From Paraburkholderia ginsengiterrae (lineage in GTDB: Bacteria; Pseudomonadota; Gammaproteobacteria; Burkholderiales; Burkholderiaceae): 64,000 nt of DNA. The notes beneath the pieces were generated by a model that made no database searches, was not told the origin of the DNA, and was given only the letters and a program-made list of their open reading frames with translations. This document shows positions 33,077-42,159 of the stretch, piece after piece. Both the position numbers and the translations under genes were made by a program. The stretch is taken from contig NZ_LXKA01000360.1 in assembly GCF_001645125.1 (NCBI RefSeq), positions 186,001 through 250,000 on the forward strand, written 5' to 3'. Each line of letters starts with the position of its first letter. Positions within the stretch are counted from its first letter, which is position 1.

Positions 33077-33637
33077 CTAGCAGGCGAAGAGTTGCGCGCA
33101 TATGGCAGGCGCTTCAGGAACGGGCGGGAATACGTCCCATGATCCACTCCCGTGCCGGAAGAAAATGATGGTCAACGGTCCGCTGGAAATCAACCCTTCC
33201 AGGCGGACATTGCGCACGCGGCTAACCGGATGACGGCCGAGTTGCTCGTGATGCGATTCGACACCGGGTACGTCAGTGGTCGCATGCTCCCACCATTGCT
33301 GCACACGCAGAAAAGTGTCCCGGTAGCACTGAAAAGGCCATATGGCCCACTCGGGTGCCACGAAGCGCGGGTCTGCCAGCGTCTCCTGATCTGTCGCGCC
33401 ATCGGTCTGCTGAGCCGCGGCCCCCATGGCCTCCATCGCGAGATTGAGCCGCTTGCCGGGTGAAACGGCCATATGCAACACCCAGTCGAGCCATGCAAGG
33501 ATCATCGATGCGGGCGACAACCCGCCCGTCAATGCTGCCAAAGCCGCATGCGTCGCTCGATCGCGATCATCGCCATTCGCTCTGCGTAGCGGTGCAACTC
33601 GGCCCCCGTTTTCTCGAACGAGCTCGGGTGAAGTCAT
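33077..33637 (-). pseudogene. Truncated poly-hydroxybutyrate synthase (PhaC N-terminal fragment)
   Basis: The first 130 residues match the PhaC N-terminal domain: LTGGLSPASMILAWLDWVLH, SPGKRLNLAMEAM, DPRFVAPEWAIWPFQCYRDT and QQWWEHATTDVPGVESHHEQ. After HHEQL the frame departs from the family and ends at 186 residues, whereas class I PhaC is about 560-590. The catalytic lipase-like Cys, Asp and His are absent. Start overlaps the phaB stop (ATGA), the usual phaB-phaC coupling in such islands. A frameshift plus large 3' deletion is the simplest reading. It cannot make polymer. Confidence 0.75.
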
Positions 33638-34380
33638 CGCATGTGCATCCCACCGTTGATTGCAATGTCGGCACCGGTGACAAAGGCGGCGTCATCGGAA
33701 CACAGATAAGCGATGAGGCCAGCCACCTCTTCCGGGCGCCCCAGCCGCCCGACGGGAATCTGCGGGAGGATCCTTGTCTGCATGATGTCGTGAGGCACAG
33801 CTTCGACCATCGCGGTCGCCAGATAGCCCGGCGACACTGTGTTCACCGTCACACCGTGCTTCGCGACTTCAAGTGCGAGTGCTTTCGTGAACCCGTGCAC
33901 GCCGGACTTGGCGGCGGAATAGTTGGTTTGTCCGAACGCCCCCCGTGACCCGTTGACCGAGCCGATATTGACGATGCGGCCAAAGCCACGCTCGACCATG
34001 CCCGCAAGCAGCGGTTTGGTCATGTTGAACAGACTGTCGAGGTCGGTGCGCATGACTGCGTCCCAGTCCGTCTTGTTCATCCGCGCAAACGATGCGTCGC
34101 GCGTAACGCCAGCGTTGTTGATCAGTACGTCGACCTTGCCCAGTTCATCGAGCACGCGTTGTGCGCAACGCTCGCACGAATCGAAGTCGGCGACGTCGAC
34201 CTCGTAAGCGCGAAAGTTGCGTCCGGAATCCCGCTCTGTCATGAGCCATGTCGCGACGTGATCGTTGCGCGTCGAGTGAGACATGGCCACAGTCATCCCC
34301 GCGTCGTGAAGAGAACGGCTAATCGCCGCACCGAGCCCACCCATGCCACCTGTTACGAATGCCACACGTGCCGTTCGCAT
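33634..34380 (-). CDS. phaB: Acetoacetyl-CoA reductase-type SDR (PhaB-like)
   Basis: 248 residues, NADPH-dependent reductase of the PHB pathway by similarity. Cofactor motif TGGMGGLG, NNAG at the fourth strand, catalytic Ser in IVNIGSVNGSRG, Tyr and Lys in NYSAAKSG, and the C-terminal SPGYLATAMVEAV segment typical of PhaB. ATG 34380 has GGAGG upstream; the longer frame to 34698 is not used. It is followed by the truncated phaC with a 4-bp overlap. The promoter shares an FNR-type box with the divergent acetate kinase gene. Confidence 0.92.
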   Translation of the reverse strand: MRTARVAFVTGGMGGLGAAISRSLHDAGMTVAMSHSTRNDHVATWLMTERDSGRNFRAYEVDVADFDSCERCAQRVLDELGKVDVLINNAGVTRDASFARMNKTDWDAVMRTDLDSLFNMTKPLLAGMVERGFGRIVNIGSVNGSRGAFGQTNYSAAKSGVHGFTKALALEVAKHGVTVNTVSPGYLATAMVEAVPHDIMQTRILPQIPVGRLGRPEEVAGLIAYLCSDDAAFVTGADIAINGGMHMR

Positions 34381-34464
34381 CTCAGCCTCCTGATGAAATA
34401 TCCGCATTGAGTCGCGCTGCCGTCGTTCGACTGTCTCACTGTATTGGCGGGTCGCAGTTCGCGA

Positions 34465-34478
34465 TTGATCTGCATCAA
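34465..34478. promoter_or_regulatory. Perfect FNR box serving two divergent promoters
   Basis: TTGATCTGCATCAA, a perfect match. TAGACT at 34500-34505 faces ackA and TACAGT at 34443-34438 faces phaB, each exactly 21 bp from the box. Confidence 0.75.
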
Positions 34479-34585
34479 CAGGCTCGCCCGTCTGGCTCAT
34501 AGACTCGAAATCGCACTGTGGTTCGCTCATCAGTTCCATACGAGGCTGACGGGCGTTTTTTCCTGATGTCGCATTGAGGGACGAC

Positions 34586-35836
34586 ATGCCAATTCGCACC
34601 ATTCTTGTCCTGAACGCCGGTTCTTCGAGCATCAAGTTCGCGCTGTTCTCCTGTCCAGAAGGCACAGCGAAGAATGCGAATGTTGAGCCGACGTGCACTC
34701 CGCTGCATCAGGGCGAAGTCAGTGGAATCGGCACCAAACCTGTCCTTCGTATCGACGGTGGACTGCTTGACGCGCCACCGTATTCGCAGCGCAATCCCTG
34801 GCGCGCGGCGCTCGGCGCGATTCTCGAATGGGTCGACGCGATGCGGCATGACATCGTGGTCGTGGCGGTCGCGCATCGGGTCGTGCATGGCGGTGCGCAT
34901 CACATGGCCCCTGTTGTCGTCGACGCCCTGGTTTTCGATGAACTCTGCACGCTGATCCCGCTCGCGCCGCTGCACCAGCCGCACAACATCGATGCCATCG
35001 ACGCCATGCGGCATGCGCTACCCGGCATCCCGCAGATCGCCGTCTTCGATACGTCGTTTCACCAGACACTGCCGCGTGTCGAACAGTTGCTGCCGCTTCC
35101 ACGCGAATGGTTCGATGCCGGGGTGCGCCGGTATGGATTTCACGGTTTGTCTTACGAATACCTGTCGATTGCGATTGCCGACAGATTCGGGGCACCCGCG
35201 CGAGGCCGCGTGATCGCCGCGCACCTCGGAAACGGCGCCAGCCTGTGCGCGATGCTCGCAGGGCAAAGCGTTGCGTCGACGATGGGCTTTTCAGCTCTCG
35301 ACGGCCTAATGATGGGCACGCGCAGCGGTTCGCTCGATCCGGGTGTCGTCCTGCATATGATGGAGGCGCGCGGCATGTCGCATCGCGATATGGGACGGCT
35401 GCTGTACGAGGAGGCAGGATTGAAAGGCGTCTCCGGGTACTCATCCGATGTGCGAGATCTGCTCGGACACGAAGCATCGGACGAGCGCGCGAGAGACGCA
35501 CTGGCGTTGTACGTCCATCGCATCGTCCGCGAAGCCGGCGCGCTGACGGCCTTGCTGGGCGGCCTCGACATGCTGGTTTTTACCGCGGGCATCGGCGAGC
35601 ATTGCGCACCCATCCGCACCCGCGTCTGTGCGGCGTTGCGCTGGCTCGGCGTTGAGATCGACGAACAGGCCAACGCGAACAACGCTCACGTCATCTCGAC
35701 AGCATCGAGCTGGGTGACGGTGGTCGTCGAGCCGACGAACGAGGAGTGGATCGCCGCGCGCAGCGCGTGGCGGTTGCTGGACCGCAGCCGCACGGCGGAT
35801 CCCGGCTCGCCCCGTATGCTATCGAGTCCAGCCTGA
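34586..35836 (+). CDS. ackA: Acetate kinase
   Basis: 416 residues, converts acetyl phosphate and ADP to acetate and ATP. The family active-site set is intact: NAGSSSIKF (N, S, K), HRVVHGG (R), FDTSFHQT (D and H), RYGFHGLSYE (H), GTRSGSLDPG (R) and the closing Glu in EPTNEEW. ATG 34586 with GAGGG 5 bp upstream is preferred over a TTG at 34574. Expected to work with phosphoketolase, which supplies acetyl phosphate, for substrate-level ATP under low oxygen. The island phosphoketolase is damaged, so phosphate acetyltransferase elsewhere may feed it. Confidence 0.95.
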   Translation: MPIRTILVLNAGSSSIKFALFSCPEGTAKNANVEPTCTPLHQGEVSGIGTKPVLRIDGGLLDAPPYSQRNPWRAALGAILEWVDAMRHDIVVVAVAHRVVHGGAHHMAPVVVDALVFDELCTLIPLAPLHQPHNIDAIDAMRHALPGIPQIAVFDTSFHQTLPRVEQLLPLPREWFDAGVRRYGFHGLSYEYLSIAIADRFGAPARGRVIAAHLGNGASLCAMLAGQSVASTMGFSALDGLMMGTRSGSLDPGVVLHMMEARGMSHRDMGRLLYEEAGLKGVSGYSSDVRDLLGHEASDERARDALALYVHRIVREAGALTALLGGLDMLVFTAGIGEHCAPIRTRVCAALRWLGVEIDEQANANNAHVISTASSWVTVVVEPTNEEWIAARSAWRLLDRSRTADPGSPRMLSSPA

Positions 35837-35974
35837 TCGACTATTTATTTGCCAATCCCGGTACGTCGCTGTTGCGTTGGCTGCGCCTGCGGAATCGCGC
35901 ACAATGGCATCACAAGGCAATCTGGATCGCTACACGCTGCACAATCGCCTCCCGACACGGCAGGCATACCCCGC

Positions 35975-37384
35975 ATGAAGGCTCGGATGAAAATCAACCC
36001 GGAAACCAGTCGCGCCGCCGGATTGCGCCAGCAAAGCCTGGGCAGAGGCTTCGGCGCGCCCGCCGTACTGACTCTTCTGACCTTCGCCGTGACCGCGGGA
36101 ATCACGCTCGCCGTATCGCGGCTCGTCATGCAGCAGTGGGAAGGCACAGATGAATTGGTCGCGACCCGCGCAGCAACCATTGTCCTCGTCGCCGGCATGG
36201 CGGCCTCGGCGCTCTTTGCCGTCCTTGCGTGGCTGATCGCGACGTCACGCTCCCCCATCAACCCCATGCCGGACGAAGCGCGCCGCAACGAGGCGCGCAT
36301 GATGGGCATCATCCGTTCGTCGATGGAGGCGATCATCACGATCGACGACGCCCAGAACATCCTGATCTTCAACCCAACGGCGGAACGGGTCTTCGGCGTC
36401 ACGGCGATGGATGCGATCGGCATGCCGCTTTCCCGTTTCATTCCGAAGCGCTTCCGTGACGCGCACGTACAACATGTCACCCGGTTCGGCGTCACAGGCA
36501 TCTCCGAGCGGAAAATGGGCCAGCAACGCGTGTTGTACGGCCTGCGCGCGAACGGTGAAGAGTTCCCGCTGGAAGCGTCGATTTCGCAGATACAGGAAGA
36601 TTCAGGCAAGCTCTTTACGGTGATGCTGCGGGATGTCACCGAACGCGTCAAATCGGAGAATGCGCTGAAACAGTCGCGAGAAGAACTGCGCCTGCTATCG
36701 GCCAACCTGCAGAACGTGCGGGAGGAAGAAAAAACGCGCATTGCGCGCGAGCTTCACGACGATCTCGGGCAGCAATTGACGGCTCTGAAGATGGATCTTT
36801 CCGCTGTAGAACAGGATCTGGCTGCCAATCGCGACGCGGCCGGCCCGGTCGACAGCAGCGTGTCGAACCAGTTGCGCGGCATGCGCCGCATGATCGACTC
36901 GACCGTGGCGTCGCTGCGCCGCATCGCCGCCGACCTCCGGCCGGTCATGCTCGACGATCTTGGCCTCGCGCCCGCAATCGAATGGCTCGCGAACGATTTC
37001 ACGAGCCGTTACGGCATCGATATCACGCGCAGAATCGATCCGGGCAACGTCGTCTTTACGAAGGAAGGCGCGACGGCTGTCTTCCGGATCGTCCAGGAGG
37101 CACTCACCAACGTCGCCCGTCACGCCGATGCGACCGCCGTTGAACTGACGCTTCAGGCGAGCGATCAGCACTACCTGCTCCGGATCGAGGACAATGGACG
37201 CGGCGCCAGCCAGCATGCAAGCCCGAATGCCGGTCCGGACAAGTCGTTCGGTCTGATCGGCGTGCGCGAACGCGCGTACATGCTGGGCGGCACCGTCCAG
37301 ATCGACACCGCAGAAAACAAGGGCTTTGCAATCACCGTCAAGTTCCCCTTGCAGTCCGTGCAACAGGAAGAGGCCCACCGATGA
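35975..37384 (+). CDS. Membrane PAS sensor histidine kinase (HisKA_3)
   Basis: 469 residues. Two transmembrane helices at about 30-52 and 66-88 with almost no periplasmic domain, a PAS domain at about 105-225 (ITIDDAQNILIFNPTAERVF), HisKA_3 with phospho-acceptor His near 259 in ARELHDDLGQQLTALKM, and a GHKL ATPase (EALTNVARHADAT, EDNGRGAS). ATG 35975 is a best guess; 35849 and 35984 are in frame. Overlaps its response regulator (ATGA at 37381), making a clear two-component pair. The kinase at 43315 shares much of the catalytic region. Confidence 0.92.
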   Translation: MKARMKINPETSRAAGLRQQSLGRGFGAPAVLTLLTFAVTAGITLAVSRLVMQQWEGTDELVATRAATIVLVAGMAASALFAVLAWLIATSRSPINPMPDEARRNEARMMGIIRSSMEAIITIDDAQNILIFNPTAERVFGVTAMDAIGMPLSRFIPKRFRDAHVQHVTRFGVTGISERKMGQQRVLYGLRANGEEFPLEASISQIQEDSGKLFTVMLRDVTERVKSENALKQSREELRLLSANLQNVREEEKTRIARELHDDLGQQLTALKMDLSAVEQDLAANRDAAGPVDSSVSNQLRGMRRMIDSTVASLRRIAADLRPVMLDDLGLAPAIEWLANDFTSRYGIDITRRIDPGNVVFTKEGATAVFRIVQEALTNVARHADATAVELTLQASDQHYLLRIEDNGRGASQHASPNAGPDKSFGLIGVRERAYMLGGTVQIDTAENKGFAITVKFPLQSVQQEEAHR

Positions 37385-38028
37385 TCAAGGTATTGCTGGC
37401 TGACGACCATACGCTTGTACGCGATGGGCTCCGCCATATCCTCCAGAAGGCAAGCGGATTCGAGGTGGCGGGGGAAGCATGGGACAGCGTCACGACCATT
37501 GCCCTCGTGCGCTCGACCGATGCACATGTGCTCCTGCTCGATCTGTCGATGCCCGGCCGTAACGGCATCGAGCTCATCAAACAGATCAAGGATGAAAAAC
37601 CGGGTCTGCGCGTGCTCGTGCTGACCATGCACGCGGAGCAGCAATATGCCGTGCGTGCGTTCAAAGCGGGGGCATCCGGCTATCTGACCAAGGAAAGCGC
37701 GAGCACGGAACTGGTCGGCGCGGTGACGAAAATCGCTTCCGGCGGTGTCTATGTGAGCCTCGCGATGGCGGAGCGTTTCGCGCAGAATCTCAACGAGCCG
37801 GTCGAAGCTATGCCACATCAGCGCCTGTCCGACCGCGAATTCGACGTCTTCCGGCGCATCGTCGCGGGCCAGAGCATCACGGAGATCGCACACGAGCTGT
37901 GCGTCAGCGTCAAGACTGTCAGCACACACAAGACGCGTATCCTCGAAAAAATGCAGATGCCCAATGAGAACGGGCTCGTGCGCTATGCGATCCGCCACAA
38001 GCTTTTCGACGACGAAAACGACGTCTGA
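37381..38028 (+). CDS. NarL/FixJ-family response regulator
   Basis: 215 residues. Receiver with D8/D9 acidic pair and phospho-acceptor D54 (LLLDLSMPG), K104-region GYLTKES. LuxR-type HTH (LSDREFDVFRRIVAGQSITE, CVSVKTVSTHKTRI). Translationally coupled to the kinase at 35975. By position it is a candidate controller of the island alongside the FNR-type protein. The perfect palindrome at 38070-38085 lies just after it and could be its target. Confidence 0.93.
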   Translation: MIKVLLADDHTLVRDGLRHILQKASGFEVAGEAWDSVTTIALVRSTDAHVLLLDLSMPGRNGIELIKQIKDEKPGLRVLVLTMHAEQQYAVRAFKAGASGYLTKESASTELVGAVTKIASGGVYVSLAMAERFAQNLNEPVEAMPHQRLSDREFDVFRRIVAGQSITEIAHELCVSVKTVSTHKTRILEKMQMPNENGLVRYAIRHKLFDDENDV

Positions 38029-38069
38029 CCTTTAACATCCCCTCCCCGCCGCATCACGCAGGAAATCGC

Positions 38070-38085
38070 GTAGGAATATTCCTAC
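38070..38085. promoter_or_regulatory. Perfect 16-bp palindrome GTAGGAATATTCCTAC
   Basis: Lies between the NarL-type regulator (ends 38028) and the receiver-only protein (starts about 38140). A perfect palindrome of this length by chance is unlikely. The centre is AT-rich against a GC-rich background. Could be a binding site for the adjacent LuxR-type regulator. Confidence 0.6.
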
Positions 38086-38139
38086 AGCAACTACCCGCGC
38101 TCCTATCTTCGCTTAAATCCCGACCGATATATTTTTGAG

Positions 38140-38574
38140 ATGCGGTCGCCGATACTGGTTGACATGGATACCGCAACGTCAACCCTCGTAACGAAGGTCT
38201 ATCTCGTCGACGACACGCTCGAGGTCAGGCGGCGGTTTGCGCGTCTGCTCGCCGCCATTCCGGGCGTTGCCATTGCCGGTGAATCCGAAGACACGGACGA
38301 GGCGCTGGCAGGCATCCTTGCAAGCCATGCGGACGTCGTTGTCCTCGATATAAGGCTTGCTGGCCAGACGAACCTTGGACTGATCAAAGCACTATCCCGG
38401 GCAAAGCCGACCATCGTGAAGATCGCACTTACGAACTATTCCGGCGCCGCTTTTCGCCGGGCGTGCGAAGTGGCAGGCGCGGATTTCTTCTTCGACAAAA
38501 CGTCGGAGTTCGACAAGGCCTGCCGCACTATCCATTCCATCGTCAACGCGCGTACCGCGCGACATGCTGTTTGA
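38140..38574 (+). CDS. Receiver-only response regulator
   Basis: 144 residues (start 38140, or ATG 38164). Single receiver domain: acidic pair D24/D25 in VYLVDDT, phospho-acceptor D70 in VVVLDIRLAG, Thr/Asn in IALTNYSG and Lys in FFDKTSEF. No output domain, so it acts by protein contact or as a phosphate sink. It lies between the NarL-type regulator and the FNR-type protein and may modulate the two island kinases. Neither possible start has a strong ribosome-binding site. Confidence 0.85.
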   Translation: MRSPILVDMDTATSTLVTKVYLVDDTLEVRRRFARLLAAIPGVAIAGESEDTDEALAGILASHADVVVLDIRLAGQTNLGLIKALSRAKPTIVKIALTNYSGAAFRRACEVAGADFFFDKTSEFDKACRTIHSIVNARTARHAV

Positions 38575-38587
38575 ACAGGAGCTGATC

Positions 38588-39370
38588 ATGCAAGTTGCAC
38601 CAGCCCGCGAAGCACAACGCCTTTCGGCGCACGCCCCTACCGTGATACCGATTCATGCCGTCACGCCGGGCAGCGTGTCACGGCACGGTACGCCCCGCTG
38701 CTCAGCCTGTTCAATGCGCTCGATCTGCATGCCGCCCGAGCTGAGCGCCGACGAACTGGCCAAACTCGATGCGGTCATCTGTACGACGCGTTCCGTCAAG
38801 CGCGGCGACACGCTCTACCGGGCAGGCGACATGTTCCAGAGCATTTACGCTGTGCGTGTCGGTTCGTTCAAGACTGTGCTCATGCACCGCGATGGCCGTG
38901 AGCAGGTCACCGGCTTTCAGATTGCAGGTGAAGCGCTCGGTCTCGACGGTGTTTGCGGCGGCAACCACAACTGCGATGCGATCGCTCTCGAAGACAGCAT
39001 CGTCTGCATCATTCCCTTCGCGCAACTCGAAGCCATCTGCCGCGAGATCAAATCGATGCAGCATCACATCTATCAGATGATGAGCAGCGAGATCGTCCGC
39101 GAATCGAGCCAGATGATGCTGCTTGGCACGATGACAGCCGAACAGCGGGTCGCGACGTTTCTGCTCAATCTGTCCAGACGCTTCAAGGCGCGCGGATTCT
39201 CGCCTGCGGAATTTCATCTACGCATGACACGCGAAGAAATCGGCTGTTATCTCGGCATGAAGCTCGAGACAGTAAGCCGCATGTTCTCGAAGTTCCAGCG
39301 AGAGCGGCTCGTGCATGCCAACGGCAAGACGGTCCACATCGTCGATCCGGAAGGACTCGCACAGGTCTGA
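38588..39370 (+). CDS. FNR-type oxygen-responsive transcription regulator (4Fe-4S)
   Basis: 260 residues. C38, C41 and C47 (RCSACSMRSIC) reproduce the C-x2-C-x5-C spacing of E. coli FNR C20/C23/C29. C140 (EDSIVCIIPF) aligns with C122, so all four cluster ligands are present. A cAMP-type sensory barrel, dimerisation helix and HTH follow. The recognition helix LETVSR keeps the E-xx-SR residues that read TTGAT. ATG 38588 has AGGAG upstream. It is therefore the obvious regulator for the TTGAT-N4-ATCAA boxes found across 29.9-56.5 kb. Confidence 0.93.
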   Translation: MQVAPAREAQRLSAHAPTVIPIHAVTPGSVSRHGTPRCSACSMRSICMPPELSADELAKLDAVICTTRSVKRGDTLYRAGDMFQSIYAVRVGSFKTVLMHRDGREQVTGFQIAGEALGLDGVCGGNHNCDAIALEDSIVCIIPFAQLEAICREIKSMQHHIYQMMSSEIVRESSQMMLLGTMTAEQRVATFLLNLSRRFKARGFSPAEFHLRMTREEIGCYLGMKLETVSRMFSKFQRERLVHANGKTVHIVDPEGLAQV

Positions 39371-39425
39371 CGCGATCTTGCAGGATTCGGTACGTCGCAT
39401 ACGTGCCGACCGTCTGGAAGGTTGA

Positions 39426-40082
39426 TCTGCCTCAAAGCAGTTGCGCTTCGCGTTGCAATACGCAGTGCTTGCCCCGTCGAATCACAACACGCAACCCTGG
39501 CAATTCATTGTCGATGGCGATACGGTACAGGTATGCGCTGACCGGATGCGCGCGCTTCCGGTTGTCGATCCATTCGATCGCGAGCTGCTCATCAGTTGCG
39601 GTGCGGCACTCTTCAATCTTCGCGTCGCACTCGGTCGCTTCCGTCTGGCCTACGCTATCACCCTGTTTCCATCCGAGTCGGACCCCGACATCGTGGCGCT
39701 CGTGCGCGTATCACGCGAAGGTCATTGGGACGCGCAACTCACGGGCCTCTTTGGCGCGCTGACGGCGCGCGTGACAACGCGAGCGCCATTCGTTAATGAA
39801 CCCATCCCGGCATCGCTGCAACAGAAACTGATTGATGCGTGCGACGCGGAAGGCACGATGGCATGCTGCGTGGATGGACTTGTTGAACGCCAAGCCATCG
39901 CGGACCTGATTGCCGAGTCGGACCAAATGCAATTCGCCGATCCGCGTTTTCGTCGCGAACTCGCGAGCTGGATTCATCCGCAGCGACGCAACGACGGCAT
40001 GCCCGCTTACGGCACCGCTGTTGGCGGGTTGCTCGATTTTGCGTCACCACTTCTGAAGCTTCGTCCACATGCATCCCTTTGA
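39426..40082 (+). pseudogene. Truncated nitroreductase (Acg-like) gene
   Basis: Reads RFALQYAVLAPSNHNTQPWQ, the FMN-site signature of Acg-type nitroreductases, from about 39441. The 5' end is in another frame (VPTVWKVDLPQ around 39400-39432), separated by a TGA in the main frame at 39423. The 3' end stops after AYGTAVGGLLDFASPLL, about 213 residues against roughly 330 for the family. Both ends are damaged. A TTG start at 39441 with no ribosome-binding site is the only way to call it intact. A box-like TTGATCTGCCTCAA at 39422-39435 lies in the broken 5' end. Confidence 0.65.
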
Positions 40083-40092
40083 CCTGGCTCAA
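40079..40092 (+). promoter_or_regulatory. FNR-type box (cytochrome c promoter)
   Basis: TTGACCTGGCTCAA, two mismatches, with -10-like TAGATT at 40114-40119, 21 bp downstream. Confidence 0.55.
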
Positions 40093-40149
40093 GAACGATC
40101 ACCGGCCGCACGATAGATTGAAAGTATCCGCTATCAAGGAGCCCTTGCC

Positions 40150-40494
40150 GTGATCCGCGCGCCTCTATCCGCATTACTCGTCTTCGCGTCAGGCTGCTTG
40201 CTGGCCGCATCACAAACCGCGTTCGCGCAGCGCAATGAACCAACTGAACTGGTCGATCAGCAGCATTGCATGTTCTGCCATACGTCGGATGCGCCGTTCC
40301 TCGCTCCGTCGTTTCATCAGATAGCCGACCGGTACCGCGACCAGCCCAACGCGACGGCCGTGCTCGAACACAAGCTGCGGATGGGCGGACGCGCGCACTG
40401 GGGCGATACGGCCATGCCGTTGCCCGCGGAGCGTGGCGGCCCGCTATCCGCGGCTGATGCGCACACGCTGATCGAATGGGTGATGTCCCAGTGA
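40150..40494 (+). CDS. Small periplasmic cytochrome c
   Basis: 114 residues. Sec signal peptide ending about TAFA (residues 1-25), one haem motif CMFCH (about 40-44), and Met-containing distal segment (DTAMPLPAERGG) with the C-terminal helix LSAADAHTLIEWVMS of class I c-type cytochromes such as c551. Periplasmic electron carrier. GTG start with AAGGAGC upstream. An FNR-type promoter precedes it, consistent with low-oxygen respiration. Confidence 0.92.
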   Translation: MIRAPLSALLVFASGCLLAASQTAFAQRNEPTELVDQQHCMFCHTSDAPFLAPSFHQIADRYRDQPNATAVLEHKLRMGGRAHWGDTAMPLPAERGGPLSAADAHTLIEWVMSQ

Positions 40495-40542
40495 TGCGTT
40501 GCGCGCTGGAGGTCTGAATCATCGTTTTCAAAGGAGGCTTTG

Positions 40543-40965
40543 ATGAGAATCACCGTCCACCTCGATACATTCGAATGCGCCGATCTCGCCGTCTACGCCA
40601 TTCTCTGGCTCGACCGCGAAGCACGCAAATGGTCGCGTGAGGGGCATGCTGTAATCGATGTTCCTGAATGGGGCAAGCTCGGCTATTCGAACGGCGGCAC
40701 GCGAATTTATGACGCTGCGGGTACGCATCGATTCTGCGAGTTGTCGGGTCTCGATCTCACCTCACCGGGAGGTCCGTTCGAAGGCGAATCAGGCCAAGTG
40801 CTCTGGTACCGACACGCACATCGTGCGCCCGTGGTCGGTCAATGGCATGTGCAGTGCGTCGACGAGCATGACGTGGAGCCCGAAAACGGCGTCTTTGCAG
40901 ATGGAGACGTAGTGTTACATCCGTCTACATGGCGTCAACCTGGAGCACCTGATGATTCTGCGTGA
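40543..40965 (+). CDS. Hypothetical protein upstream of phosphoketolase
   Basis: 140 residues, ATG with AAGGAGG upstream (a TTG at 40540 is adjacent). No signal or membrane segment. Acidic, with repeated Gly/Glu loops ([35 protein letters not shown]). I do not recognise the family. Its last 14 bases overlap the start of the phosphoketolase gene, so they are translationally coupled, which suggests a role linked to that enzyme. Confidence 0.8.
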   Translation: MRITVHLDTFECADLAVYAILWLDREARKWSREGHAVIDVPEWGKLGYSNGGTRIYDAAGTHRFCELSGLDLTSPGGPFEGESGQVLWYRHAHRAPVVGQWHVQCVDEHDVEPENGVFADGDVVLHPSTWRQPGAPDDSA

Positions 40966-42112
40966 ATACAGAAATGATTTGCCTCTGTCCGCCGACCAGC
41001 TCTATCGCATCGACGCCTGGTGGCGAGCCGCCAACTATCTTTCAGTCGGGCAAATTTATCTGCTCGCCAATCCGCTCCTGCGTGAGCCACTCGAACCCGC
41101 TCATGTAAAGCCGCGCCTTCTCGGACATTGGGGCACGACGCCCGGCCTGAATTTCATCTATGTGCATCTGAACCGGCTCATCAACGAACACGACATCGAC
41201 ATGCTGTTCATTGCTGGCCCGGGGCATGGCGGTCCTGCCGCGCTCGCCAACGCCTGGCTCGAAGGCACGTACAGTGAAACGTACGCGAACGTGCCGCAGG
41301 ACGCAGCGGGCATGGCCACGCTCTTCAGGCAGTTCAGCTTTCCGGGCGGCGTGCCGAGCCATGTCTCCGCACATACGCCTGGCTCGATTCATGAGGGTGG
41401 CGAACTCGGCTATTCGCTGTCGCACGCGTTTGGTGCAGCATTCGATCATCCGAATCTGATCGTTGCGTGCGTGGTTGGCGACGGCGAAGCCGAAACTGGC
41501 CCTCTCGCCACGGCATGGCATTCGAACAAATTCCTGAACCCCGCCACCGGCATTGGAATCTGGGAGTGGGCAAGCAATGACGCAGGCAGCAATCCCGACG
41601 TCGTCATGGCGTGTGCGGGCGACGTGCCCACGCTGGAAACGCTGGCGGCTGTCGATCTGTTGCACGCGCACCTGCCTGCACTGCGCGTGCGAGTCGTCAA
41701 CGTTGTCGATCTGATGACGCTCGAATCGTCCACTGCTCATCCGCACGGGCTCAGTGACGACGAGTTCGACACACTCTTTACCGTTGACCGTCCTGTGATT
41801 TTCGCCCATCACAGCTATCCCGCATTGATTCACCGGCTCACCTACCGCCGTCGGAATCACGCGAACTTCCACGTCCACGGCTTCATCGAGGAAGGGGCAA
41901 CGACGACTCCTTTCGACATGACCGTATTGAACAGACTCGATCGCTTCCATCTGTGCGAAGCGGTGATCGATCATGTCGAAGGCTTGGCGTCGCAAGCCGC
42001 GCATGTTCGGCAGGCGATGCGGGACAAACTTGTCGAACATCGACAGTATGTCGATCAGCATGGAGACGATCTGCCCGAAATCAGAAACTGGCGATGGCTC
42101 GTCCAAACATAA
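40952..42112 (+). pseudogene. Phosphoketolase with a large in-frame internal deletion
   Basis: 386 residues against about 790 for xylulose-5-phosphate/fructose-6-phosphate phosphoketolases. Residues 1-205 match the N-terminus ([47 protein letters not shown]). Then, at about nt 41550 after NPATG, the frame continues directly into the C-terminal domain ([42 protein letters not shown]). About 400 residues, including most of the thiamine-binding middle domain, are missing while the frame is kept open. It very likely cannot cleave sugar phosphates. A translated, stable remnant is possible. Coupled to the 40543 gene. Confidence 0.8.
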
Positions 42113-42159
42113 GGCAGGGAGCGGCGCAGAAACTACGGGCCGTTGGTGGCATTGATCCC

